Shown: piece after piece, positions 17,740 through 26,148 of the stretch | How the letters are laid out: the number at the start of each line of letters is the position of its first letter | Position numbering within the stretch: the first letter of the stretch is position 1 | Assembly: GCA_964421565.1 (NCBI GenBank) | Contig: CAYQXJ010000006.1 | Span: forward strand, 1-64,000 | Direction of reading: 5' to 3' | DNA from: CAYQXJ01 sp964421565 | GTDB lineage: Bacteria; Planctomycetota; Brocadiia; SM23-32 | Length of the DNA stretch: 64,000 bases | Position numbers and translations under genes: made by a program | Notes under the pieces: generated by a model | Databases searched by the model: none | What the model was told of the DNA's origin: nothing | What the model saw: the letters and a program-made list of their open reading frames with translations, nothing else

Positions 17740-18885
17740 TCAGCCCTCCATGCTCTCTGCGAGGAGCCCGACGCCCTCGGACAGCCGGCTCGGGTCAGTG
17801 CGGATCTCCAGCGGCCGGCTCTGCTCTGCGCACTGCAGTAGCAGCCTGGCGTAGGTGGCGTGCAGCGGCTCTGCAAGGGGCGGAGTCCACCAATGCATGG
17901 TTTCGCCGTTCGGACTTTTCTTCAGCCGGCCCACTGCCTTACGGGGCGAGAGCTGGTGGGTCGTGGTCTGTTCGCCTTCCCGGGTTGTCAGCAGCACCAT
18001 TCGGGTCACGGGAAGGGGCTCGGCGCTCGGCGGCCTTGCGCTAATGGCGCCCTGCGGCAGCAGCGCCAGCACACCGGCATCGGCCCAGTAGCAGCGTTCG
18101 GCCCCTCTGTCCAGGGCGCAGGCGCGTTCCCCCCGTGCCACGTGGCGCAGGCACTCGAGGTTCGTGCAGCGCCGCTTGTGCCGGATCACCTGGGGCACTG
18201 TGGCGGCGTCCATCGCCCGGGCGATGCGTTTGTCGTAGAACGCGGCCTCTGCCGGCGCGGCGAACGCCCTCTCGGCCCGGTGCGCCAGAACGCGCGAGTC
18301 GCCGTCGCCGCGCAGCCAGCACCAGGTGAGCCCCTGCACGCCGCAGCCCAGATCGAGCGCCGCCATCATCGCGCACGCAGCGAGAACGGCCGCATCGGGG
18401 CACAGCAGCAGCGTGGCCCCCTGGCCACTGATAAGGGTTGCTGCCTGCAGGCCGACCCAGCGTTCGCGCACTGCCAGCGATGCGGCCATGCCGAGCGTCC
18501 ATTCGCGGCACAGGGTGTAGTCGGCGCAGCCCAGGAACACGACATCCCCGGACTGAGGGCAGAGGTAGGCCTCCGGTTCGTGGCGCGCAACGCTCGCGGT
18601 CACCGTGACTCGGCCGCCTTCGGCGCGCGAGCCCTCGCCTTCGGCGTCGAACCAGTTCTCGTTCCACAGCCTCCAGAGTGCGGGCTCGTCGGTGCGCAGC
18701 GTCACGCGGGCAGGGCCCACGGCGCGCACGGTTTGGTAGTGCGCCCCTTCGCAGAAGCCCGTCTGTGCCACCTTGCGCAGGGCCTTTATCTTGTCCGGCG
18801 AGACGTTCTTCTCGCACCGGCAGGCGGCCTGCGTGGCCGAGCCCTCGGTCGCGGCGCGGTGTATTGTCAGCGTTCTTGCACTCAT
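17740..18885 (-). CDS. Uncharacterised protein, possibly HPr-kinase-like with eroded P-loop
   Basis: This protein of about 381 residues has no confident family. The centre (about 155-215) reads LQAATLISGQGATLLLCPD...CAMMAALDLG. This follows the layout of HPr kinase/PEP carboxykinase-fold proteins (HAA...dG.gvLl.G..GaGKStla), but with the Walker A Gly-Lys-Ser lost. A Cys-rich patch (RRCTNLECLRHVARGERACALD) lies about two thirds along. If the relation is right it is a non-catalytic relative, and the presence of ptsI in the window is suggestive. The ATG start has no clear ribosome site. A GGGTAC/GTACCC inverted repeat lies just upstream. Confidence 0.5.
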   Translation of the reverse strand: MSARTLTIHRAATEGSATQAACRCEKNVSPDKIKALRKVAQTGFCEGAHYQTVRAVGPARVTLRTDEPALWRLWNENWFDAEGEGSRAEGGRVTVTASVARHEPEAYLCPQSGDVVFLGCADYTLCREWTLGMAASLAVRERWVGLQAATLISGQGATLLLCPDAAVLAACAMMAALDLGCGVQGLTWCWLRGDGDSRVLAHRAERAFAAPAEAAFYDKRIARAMDAATVPQVIRHKRRCTNLECLRHVARGERACALDRGAERCYWADAGVLALLPQGAISARPPSAEPLPVTRMVLLTTREGEQTTTHQLSPRKAVGRLKKSPNGETMHWWTPPLAEPLHATYARLLLQCAEQSRPLEIRTDPSRLSEGVGLLAESMEG

Positions 18886-19236
18886 GTGTTGCACTACTGG
18901 AGATGACGTGCTATGGGTACGACCCCCCACAGTACCCAAGCTAAGACACCAGTATAATGCGGCCCGGCGAGAAAATCAAGCCTTGAATCCACAGGCGAAC
19001 TTCACCTCGGCGCGTCTATGAGCACATAAAGCGTATATTGGAAAGGCGTTACGGAATATGCACACTCGCTCAGGAGGCGCTGCCGGCGGGCGGTTGCCCA
19101 CCGGGGATTGGGCTGTGGTTGGGGGCGCCCACTCCCAGATTCTGGCAAGGGCGCGCGCGCCCGCCACACTTGACAGTTCAGGACCGGCAAAATAGACTCG
19201 AAACTGACCCATCAGTGCAGAATTAAGGAGAAAGCC
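18886..19236. other. Divergent regulatory region
   Basis: This stretch lies between two divergent genes. It holds a 7-base inverted repeat TGGGTAC/GTACCCA with an 11-base loop (18914-18938) just upstream of the minus-strand gene, an isolated TATAAT at 18953 without a matching -35, and the promoter of the HEAT-repeat gene. I see no RNA gene. Confidence 0.5.
19170..19198 (+). promoter_or_regulatory. Promoter of the HEAT-repeat gene
   Basis: A perfect TTGACA -35, a 17-base spacer and a TAGACT -10 give a strong sigma-70-type promoter. Transcription would start about 32 bases before the GTG start codon, whose AAGGAG ribosome site is included. Confidence 0.65.
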
Positions 19237-22200
19237 GTGCCCATCCAGGTCACATGCCCCAATGATCAGTGCCGTCACAGCTTCAAGATCGGCGACGAGA
19301 TGGCGGGGGATTTCGTGGAGTGCCCTCAGTGCGGCGAGTCGATTCATGCGGCTGAGGCAGCGCTCGATAGCGGAGTGCTCTCCCTCGCCGGGGTCGACGA
19401 TGGTAACGACCACGAGCAGAACGAAAAGGGTCACGTCTATAATCCGGCCCGCACCAAGTGCCCCGCCTGCGGCGCCGTGCTCGGCGTGAGGGATGCCTAC
19501 TGCCCCGAGTGCGGGGCGGACATCCGGACCGGAGAGGTGGCGGAGGCCGTCGTCGAGCGCAAGGGGATCAACTTCGTGCCGATACTGATCGGCGCCGGGA
19601 TTGTGGTGGCGTTGGGCGTTCTGGTCGGGCTCATCTGGTTCGCCGTGCGACTGGCCGGACAGAAGGAAGAGCAACCCGTTCAGGCCCAACAGCCGCCGGC
19701 CGAGAGGCCCGCGCCAGCGGCGCGCCCCGCGCCGGCCGCTGCCCGGCAAGCTCCGCCAGCGGTCCAGCAGATGGCTTACTCCGTGCCCCAGCAACTGATA
19801 GCCGAACTGAGGCAGAAGCGAGAGGCGGCAACCAAGAAGGCAGAACAGTTCAAGACGCAACTCGCCCAGACGCTGGAGGAAGAGCAGGGGGCGGATGCCG
19901 ATGCGGCCGCCGCGCACTGGGCCGAGCTGTATGCCTGGTGCCAGGATAATGAGCTGCCGGCCGAGGCGGAGATGGCATGGTATGAGGCGGTGCGCTTGCG
20001 CCCGCAGTCTGCCGAGACCAATGACAAGCTGGGGCGCACGGCCACATTCGCGGGAGTTCCGGTAACGCCTGAGCAGCAGCAGTTCCTGCAGTCGCTTCAG
20101 CCTGTGCTGCGGGTTGTGAACCAGAGCCCCGCACTGCCGAAGCACGTGGCGCGAGTTCGCGGTGCGCAGGCGAAGCCCATACCCCTGGGCGAGGCCGTGG
20201 AGTTGCAGGCGCCCGCCGGACCGTTTGTGCTGGAGGTGGCGCGCGCAGACCGCCCCGACCGGGTTGACTTCGCCTTCTCGCTTGTGGCTGAGCCCGGCAT
20301 CGCTCAGACGGTTCACTTGAGCGCAGCGGAGGCCGCGCCTGGGCTGCCGTTCAACACCCTCGAACAGGCGTTCACTGCGCTGACACCGCAGGCACAGCAA
20401 CCCGCTGCGCCGCCGCAGCCGCAGGAAGGCGAACAGCTCGAGGTTCGCCGCGACGCCCAGGGCAACGTGAAGGCAATCCTCGCGGGCAACCTGCGCATCG
20501 TCAGCCACGGGGATGAGCCGGTCCAGATGTGGGTTTCGCGCCGCGGCGACCAGGTCGGCGTGATCGGGGATATCATCATCGGCAACCGTTTCTCTCCAAG
20601 TGGTCAGCACCTGTTGAGCGGGTCCAAGACGCGCCCCCTCGGCCTCGCCATCACGGGGCGCGAAGTCCCGCTCTCGCTCGCCGGCGGCGGCTACTGCAAC
20701 GTCCGAGCTGACTTCAGCAACGCGATGTGGGGGGTGGTCGGCACGGCATGTGGCGATATGGCGGCCGAGAGCAGGCGTTCGCGCCTGACTGACAGGCTGC
20801 AGCGCGAGTTGCTGGCAAACAAGCGTGACGAAGCCGCCGGCCAGTTGTTCGGCCCATGGCAGACGACGCAGCGGCTGTACGAGGAGATGAGGAAGCTTGA
20901 CGAGCAGCTCGACCGGCAGGGCGAGCAGCAGAGGCTGGCGGCGATGGAGCCCGCCTACCTGAACCGCGAACGCGCTCTCGGACTCGGCAAAGGGGAGGCC
21001 ACGTATCTGAACTGGCCCCGCTTCCGCACGGCCCTGGCCGCTGCGCTGCAGGGGGCGCACGAAGGCATACTGGAACGCATACACGCCGTCGGCGCCGAGC
21101 AGTTGCCGGTGCCGGATGCTGCGGCCGCCTTTGCCCCTGAGCCGCTCTCCATAGGCCCCGGCGGCAGGCAATATGCCATCGCCCAGGTGTTGCCGCTGTT
21201 GCCGGACGACGCCCTGATAGCCCTGGTGCGTTCCATGTGGCCGACCATGGACGCTGAAGAGCGGTTGCTGGGGCTGATGGCCCTCGAGCAGGCAGGCACG
21301 CCCGCGAGCGTGGAGTATATAGCGCAGCTTGCTCAGCAGTCGACGGACACGGAGCTGACGGCCATGTTGCTGGTCTCCCTCGGCGGCATCGGCACACCGG
21401 AGGCGTTGCGTCTGGCCCAGTTGCCCGCCGTATCGGCCGAGGTGCGCATGGCCGTGCACGTGGCGGAGGTCGTCGCCGGCGACATGGAACGCATACGCAA
21501 CCTGCGGCAGTACATGTCCAACGCAGAGCCGGGCGAGAAGAAAGCACTGGTGAACTACCTGAGCCAGTTCAATACGCCCGGGGCGCTGCTCGCCATGGTG
21601 CAGCTCGGGGGCGTGGTGGAGAAGGACCTGACCGCGCCGGTCGCTATGGCCCTGGCCCGCATGGGCGGGCAGACGGCTGCGCTTGAGCTGTCCGCGCTGA
21701 TGAAGCGCACGAATACCGTCTTTGCCGAAGCATTGGAGAATCTCGGCTCAGAGGAGTCGTGGGCGGTGCTCGAACAGGTAGGCGGCTTCGTCGTCGGGGA
21801 GAGTGACGACGAGGTGGCGCTCGGACTGCTGGTCCGGGACGGATCGCCGCTGGCTCACGCCTACCTGCTGGCCGCAGCCGCCAACCGCGAGAGCGAGCCC
21901 GCGCTGCAGACGTTGTTGGGCCAGGGCACAGCAAGTGCGCTGGAGAGTGCGCGCAAGGTCATCCCCCTGATCAAAACGAGCGTGCTGAAGTCGCTGCGTT
22001 CGCAGTGGTACTTCCACGACGCCGAGAGCGGCGAGGTGGATTGGGCCAGAGGCGTTGAGCCGGAGGCGGTGAAGAGGTTCCTGACGGCCGTCTTCGAAGA
22101 GGGTGGCGACGTGGAGAGCCGGCTGGCCGCGGCCACCATGCTCCACGAAGTCGGCCAATGGCCGACAGCGGAAGCGCTTGTGAAACTGGCGCGCGAGGGT

Positions 22201-24378
22201 GTCGCCCCCCCGCAGGTCGGCAGCGGCCTGCAGCCCCACGCTTTCGCCCCGCCCGAGGGCGCAGCTCTGCTGCCGGAGGGGCTTGAGTTTCCACAGGAGC
22301 ACGCGCTCTACGCGCTCGGCCTCGCCCTGCAGACCGGGGCGGAGAGCCTGCCTGAGCTGATGCGGGCGCTCGCAGCCGAGGTGCAGGATAACTCGCTGCG
22401 GGCGGCGGCCATGATGGCGCTGGCCGAGCTGGGCAGCGAGCAGGACATAGCCTATCTGCGCGAGCTGGCCACGAAGAACCCGGAGAGCTACGGCAGCCCG
22501 CAGGAGGCCGTGCGCGCCCTGGAGGAACGACTGGCGGCCATGGCCGGCCTGGCCCAGGGCGAGGATGCGACCATGTTGCCGCGCCTTCTGGACATCCTCT
22601 CCCAGCCCGGCATGCCGGCGGCTGCGGCAGAGCAGGCGGGCAAAGAGGTCGCCAACTGGTGGCAGATGCGCCTGTGGCAGGGCGCACTGGACTGCCTGAG
22701 CGGCATCTGTCGGCGTCGCCTGCCCGTGGACCTTACGGCGGACAGCGACCTGCAGAGCGCGCTGACGGCGCGAGTGCAGGAACTGATAACCGAGCCCGGC
22801 GCCGACCTGCAGGCACTGGCCGGGGACCGGCGGAGCCTGCAGGCTGCGGCGGTGCGCGCCTTCGGCCGTGTTGCCGACCCCGATGTGCCGACCAATGCCT
22901 TCGTGCTGAGCCGGCTGGTGGTCGACCTGAAGGAGGACGCACCCGCCCGCGGCGGACGCCGCCAGCCGCGCCGTGGCCGCGATGCGCAGGCTTCGCCCAC
23001 CGTGCAGCAACTGCGCCAACCGCTGCTGGACGCCCTGGCGCACGCGGCGGCCCGCGCGCAGTATCCGCAGGAGCATGTGGCTCACATCCGCAGCCTGCTG
23101 ACCGGCGAGCAGGCCCAGGCCGTCTTAGCGGACGTTCTGCAGCAGATGGCGCACTACCCGACCTCCGGCACGTTTGCCCTGCTGGAGGAGGTGAGCGACC
23201 TGCTGCAACCCGCCACTCGAGAGGCGCTGCTGGTGGCCGTTTATGATGCCGACGTTTCGGAGATGCCGCGCTACGCCGATTTCGCCGCAGCCGTACTTGT
23301 CGCACCCCGTGCGAGCGTTGCCGCGTCGGGTCGCGCTGTTGCCTCTGCGGGTAGGGGAGCCGCCGGGGCCGTGCCGGAGGATTCGGCGGCTGTGGCGATG
23401 GAGACTGCCCTGGCCGGCATGCCGCCGGAATATGCGGCGATGGCAAGGGCCATGATGCAGGCCCAGGGCGGTGGGCAGGGCGCCGCGGGACCGCGGATGG
23501 CGCGCGGCGGCCGCCGGCGCCCGCCACGGCGCACCGGCCGAGCTGCACAGACCTCCGCCGCCTTGTCGGCGGAGGAATACTATCGGGCCATGCCGTATGA
23601 GACCACTACGTGGGTGTACGAGCCGGCTCAGGCGCGGGCGATCGTCGCCAGCTATCGGCATGGCTGGCGGGTGGCGCGAATGCTGCTGGAGGCCGGCAGC
23701 GCCGCGCGCGAGGCCCTGGTGGACAAGATGCTGCTGCGCACCTCTGACCTGGGGCCCATGCTGGCTGCTGAGATGGTGGAGAGCGGCGTGGCCGACCAGG
23801 AGGAGATGGTCGAGCTTCTCGGCCAGACGCTGTTGGCCGGCCTGCTGCCAGAGGCCCAGCCGCAGCAGATGATGGGGCCGAACATGGGGCCGATGATGCC
23901 CGGCATGATGCCGCAGTTTGGCCCGGACATGCCCGCCGATTCGCAGGCGGAGGGGCAAGAGAGTCTGCCCGTGCCGAACGACCTTGGCAGGCGGGCCGCG
24001 ACCTGCGCCCTGCGCCGCATCGGCGGTCAGGCGGCAGTTCAGCAGCTTCATGCCGGGCTGGTGGGCCCCCGGATCGAGAGCCCGGCGGAAGCCGGCGTAT
24101 CCGCGTCGCCGGTAGCCCCTCATATAGCAAGGGCGCTGGGGTCGATGGGCGAGTCCGTCCTCCTTCAGCAGGCGCTTGAAGCCACCCAGTATGCCCTGTT
24201 CGTGGCGGGACCGCAGGCGACGCAGCATGCCGCTGTGGAAGGGCTTGCGTACCTGCCGGCGGAGGAAAACCCCCTGGGCGCCCTGAACTGGCTGCTGGGC
24301 CGCAAGCCCATGCCCCCCATGCGCAGGGCCCTGACCGACGCCATTGAGACGATCATACAGCTTCGCATGTTGGAGTGA
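19237..24378 (+). CDS. Very large membrane-anchored zinc-ribbon/HEAT-repeat protein
   Basis: This 1713-residue protein begins at a GTG with AAGGAG six bases upstream. Two zinc ribbons come first: Cys7, Cys12, Cys29, Cys32, then Cys75, Cys78, Cys89, Cys92. A single membrane helix (about 112-140) and a Pro/Ala/Gln-rich linker follow. The very long remainder is helical and Ala/Leu-rich with HEAT-like units (for example AAMMALAELGSEQDIAYLRE and ALARMGGQTAALELSALM). Near the end is a Met/Pro-rich insert. The topology suggests cytoplasmic ribbons and an extracytoplasmic repeat scaffold, or the reverse. No function is known; a scaffold for protein complexes is the likely role. It overlaps or nearly touches the YqeY gene. 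Confidence 0.75.
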   Translation: MPIQVTCPNDQCRHSFKIGDEMAGDFVECPQCGESIHAAEAALDSGVLSLAGVDDGNDHEQNEKGHVYNPARTKCPACGAVLGVRDAYCPECGADIRTGEVAEAVVERKGINFVPILIGAGIVVALGVLVGLIWFAVRLAGQKEEQPVQAQQPPAERPAPAARPAPAAARQAPPAVQQMAYSVPQQLIAELRQKREAATKKAEQFKTQLAQTLEEEQGADADAAAAHWAELYAWCQDNELPAEAEMAWYEAVRLRPQSAETNDKLGRTATFAGVPVTPEQQQFLQSLQPVLRVVNQSPALPKHVARVRGAQAKPIPLGEAVELQAPAGPFVLEVARADRPDRVDFAFSLVAEPGIAQTVHLSAAEAAPGLPFNTLEQAFTALTPQAQQPAAPPQPQEGEQLEVRRDAQGNVKAILAGNLRIVSHGDEPVQMWVSRRGDQVGVIGDIIIGNRFSPSGQHLLSGSKTRPLGLAITGREVPLSLAGGGYCNVRADFSNAMWGVVGTACGDMAAESRRSRLTDRLQRELLANKRDEAAGQLFGPWQTTQRLYEEMRKLDEQLDRQGEQQRLAAMEPAYLNRERALGLGKGEATYLNWPRFRTALAAALQGAHEGILERIHAVGAEQLPVPDAAAAFAPEPLSIGPGGRQYAIAQVLPLLPDDALIALVRSMWPTMDAEERLLGLMALEQAGTPASVEYIAQLAQQSTDTELTAMLLVSLGGIGTPEALRLAQLPAVSAEVRMAVHVAEVVAGDMERIRNLRQYMSNAEPGEKKALVNYLSQFNTPGALLAMVQLGGVVEKDLTAPVAMALARMGGQTAALELSALMKRTNTVFAEALENLGSEESWAVLEQVGGFVVGESDDEVALGLLVRDGSPLAHAYLLAAAANRESEPALQTLLGQGTASALESARKVIPLIKTSVLKSLRSQWYFHDAESGEVDWARGVEPEAVKRFLTAVFEEGGDVESRLAAATMLHEVGQWPTAEALVKLAREGVAPPQVGSGLQPHAFAPPEGAALLPEGLEFPQEHALYALGLALQTGAESLPELMRALAAEVQDNSLRAAAMMALAELGSEQDIAYLRELATKNPESYGSPQEAVRALEERLAAMAGLAQGEDATMLPRLLDILSQPGMPAAAAEQAGKEVANWWQMRLWQGALDCLSGICRRRLPVDLTADSDLQSALTARVQELITEPGADLQALAGDRRSLQAAAVRAFGRVADPDVPTNAFVLSRLVVDLKEDAPARGGRRQPRRGRDAQASPTVQQLRQPLLDALAHAAARAQYPQEHVAHIRSLLTGEQAQAVLADVLQQMAHYPTSGTFALLEEVSDLLQPATREALLVAVYDADVSEMPRYADFAAAVLVAPRASVAASGRAVASAGRGAAGAVPEDSAAVAMETALAGMPPEYAAMARAMMQAQGGGQGAAGPRMARGGRRRPPRRTGRAAQTSAALSAEEYYRAMPYETTTWVYEPAQARAIVASYRHGWRVARMLLEAGSAAREALVDKMLLRTSDLGPMLAAEMVESGVADQEEMVELLGQTLLAGLLPEAQPQQMMGPNMGPMMPGMMPQFGPDMPADSQAEGQESLPVPNDLGRRAATCALRRIGGQAAVQQLHAGLVGPRIESPAEAGVSASPVAPHIARALGSMGESVLLQQALEATQYALFVAGPQATQHAAVEGLAYLPAEENPLGALNWLLGRKPMPPMRRALTDAIETIIQLRMLE

Positions 24379-24386
24379 GCAGAACG

Positions 24387-24821
24387 ATGGCACTGCGCGA
24401 GGAACTGGCCGCACAGATGAAGCAGGCCATGAAGTCGGGCGAGCGCGAACGCCTGCGGGCGCTGCGGCTGCTGCGGGCCGAACTCCAGGTAGCGGAGACC
24501 TCGGGCCGTGAGGTCGACGAATTGGGCGTCATAAAGTCGTACGCCAACTCATTGCGCAAAGCTGCCGAAGAGTACCAGGCTCACGGCCGGGAGGATAAGG
24601 CGGAGCAGATACGCGCCGACCTGGCCGTGATCGAGGAGTTTCTGCCCCGACAGCTCGAGCCGCAGGAGCTTGAGCGGCTCATCGACCGGATCATCGGTGA
24701 ACAGGGCCTCGGGCCGGGCGACATCGGCGCCGTGATGCGCACGCTCATGTCCGAGCACGGCGACGTCGTCGACGGCCGAACCGCTCAGCAGATCGCGCGG
24801 CAGAGGCTCGAGCGCCGCTGA
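24387..24821 (+). CDS. GatB/YqeY domain protein
   Basis: This 144-residue helical protein matches the stand-alone YqeY family throughout: ALREELAAQMKQAMKSGER, LRLLRAELQVAE, VIKSYANSLRKAAEEYQ, VIEEFLPRQLEPQEL and a C-terminal IGAVMRTLMSEHGDVVDGR. The family shares a domain with the tRNA-dependent amidotransferase subunit GatB, but its own role is not settled. The ATG was chosen by family alignment; a GTG at 24375 overlapping the previous stop is the alternative. It is co-directional with, and probably co-transcribed from, the HEAT-repeat gene. Confidence 0.88.
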   Translation: MALREELAAQMKQAMKSGERERLRALRLLRAELQVAETSGREVDELGVIKSYANSLRKAAEEYQAHGREDKAEQIRADLAVIEEFLPRQLEPQELERLIDRIIGEQGLGPGDIGAVMRTLMSEHGDVVDGRTAQQIARQRLERR

Positions 24822-24942
24822 GGTCGGCGGTTGGTCCCCCGCACCGGGCGACCCCCCCGACCCGATGGCACGGCACCGGCTGGGCGGGCGGCAGCGGTCC
24901 GCGGCACTTGCTCCATTCCCTCATACAGGCCAGACGCAGGTT

Positions 24943-25482
24943 GTGGCAGATATCGATTTCAATGAGCTGGTCGAGGAGCACTACGACCGCTTGTTCCGAG
25001 CGGCGCAGTTCATGTGCGGCGACCCGCAGGCGGCGGAGGACCTGTTGCACGAGACCTTTGTCGCCGCCGCCGGTGCCCTGAAGCGCTTCGAGCAGCGTTC
25101 GTCCGTCTACACCTGGCTCTACGGCATCTTGCTGAACAAGTTCCGCCGCTGGATTCGCCGGCGCAAGCGGCCCGTCTACTCGCTGCAGCGGATGGGCGAG
25201 GGTCCGGACAGGAGGCCAGCCGAGGAGCAGGTCGAATCGCAAGGTCCTGGTCCCGTGCAACGAGTTGAGCAGTTGGAGGCTGCAGAACGCGTGCGCGAGG
25301 CCGTGGAGGAGTTGCCCCCCGAACACCGCGTCGTCATCACCCTGCGCTTCATCGAGGACCTCTCCTACCAGGAGATCGCGGACATCGTGGACTGCCCGCT
25401 GGGGACGGTCAAGTCCCGCATACACTACGCCCTGAAAAAGATCGGCGACCGACTGCAAGCGGCCGGCCTGGGACCGGTCTGA
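24943..25482 (+). CDS. ECF RNA polymerase sigma factor
   Basis: This sigma factor has region 2 (DFNELVEEHYDRLFRAAQFM, LLHETFVAAAGALKRFEQ, YTWLYGILLNKFRRWIRR) and region 4 (VEELPPEHRVVITLRFIEDL, EIADIVDCPLGTVKSRIHY). GTG 24943 is used because the homologous region starts a few residues later. An ATG at 24865 would add 26 unconserved residues. Ribosome sites are weak for both. The next genes are its zinc-finger anti-sigma and a degenerate HtrA, suggesting an envelope-stress-type regulon. Confidence 0.93.
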   Translation: MADIDFNELVEEHYDRLFRAAQFMCGDPQAAEDLLHETFVAAAGALKRFEQRSSVYTWLYGILLNKFRRWIRRRKRPVYSLQRMGEGPDRRPAEEQVESQGPGPVQRVEQLEAAERVREAVEELPPEHRVVITLRFIEDLSYQEIADIVDCPLGTVKSRIHYALKKIGDRLQAAGLGPV

Positions 25483-25549
25483 ACAGTTGGCCGCATCTAC
25501 GGTGAACCTCATCGACGCCCCGTGCACTAAGAGGTTGAGGAGGGCAGGA

Positions 25550-26146
25550 ATGAACTGCAGCGAATGTCAGGATAGGCTGTTGGAGCTGGCCGAGGGCTGT
25601 CTGCCCGAACGGTTGGAGGGCGAGGTGTTCGGCCACCTGGCAACGTGCGGGGAGTGCCGCAGCGAGCTGGACGCCGTGCAGGCGGGCTGCCGTGCGCTGA
25701 CCGAGGTGCTGCCGCATATAGCGCCCCGGCGGCATTACCTGACCGACGCGCGCCGGCAGGGATTGGCGCATGCCACCGTGCGCCGTGCCGGTGCCAAGGT
25801 CATTAGCCTGCGGCAGTTCGTCGCTGCCGTATGCGCTGCCGCGATACTGGCGGCTGCGCCGTTCCTGTTCCGTGACATCAGGGCCCTGCTGCAACCCCCC
25901 GGGACGGCGGCACAGCCCGCCGTGGCGCATGCTCCCCAGGTAGAGCAGCAGTTACCCGTGGTGCTGACGGCTGCGGGGCAGGATGAACCGGTGCGCGTGA
26001 TCCGGCCCTTTGCGTTGCCGGACGGCGCGTTCTCTGCCGGTCGCGAGCGACCGAGTCCTCACCTTGTGAAGACAACCACGCCGGGGCTCAGCGTCCCGGT
26101 GCAGAACGCCTTCTACGACCCTGAAGAATCCTCCCACTGGTGGTAG
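25550..26146 (+). CDS. Membrane-bound zinc-finger anti-sigma factor
   Basis: This 198-residue protein opens with a zf-HC2/ZAS domain: MNCSECQDRLLEL then HLATCGECRSEL (His-x3-Cys-x2-Cys), which grips ECF sigma factors. A single membrane helix (about 86-106, FVAAVCAAAILAAAPFLF) follows, then a Pro/Gln-rich extracytoplasmic tail of about 90 residues. GGAGGGCAGG precedes the ATG. This layout is that of RseA-like anti-sigma factors, which are released by proteolysis outside the membrane. The gene downstream encodes a DegS/HtrA-like protein starting two bases after the stop. Confidence 0.88.
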   Translation: MNCSECQDRLLELAEGCLPERLEGEVFGHLATCGECRSELDAVQAGCRALTEVLPHIAPRRHYLTDARRQGLAHATVRRAGAKVISLRQFVAAVCAAAILAAAPFLFRDIRALLQPPGTAAQPAVAHAPQVEQQLPVVLTAAGQDEPVRVIRPFALPDGAFSAGRERPSPHLVKTTTPGLSVPVQNAFYDPEESSHWW

Positions 26147-26148
26147 AA

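Noticed and set aside
18976..21459. Very long open frame (827 codons) on the minus strand opposite the HEAT-repeat gene
   Set aside because: It has no family pattern and is an effect of high GC in the real plus-strand gene, which has a promoter, ribosome site and zinc-ribbon motifs.
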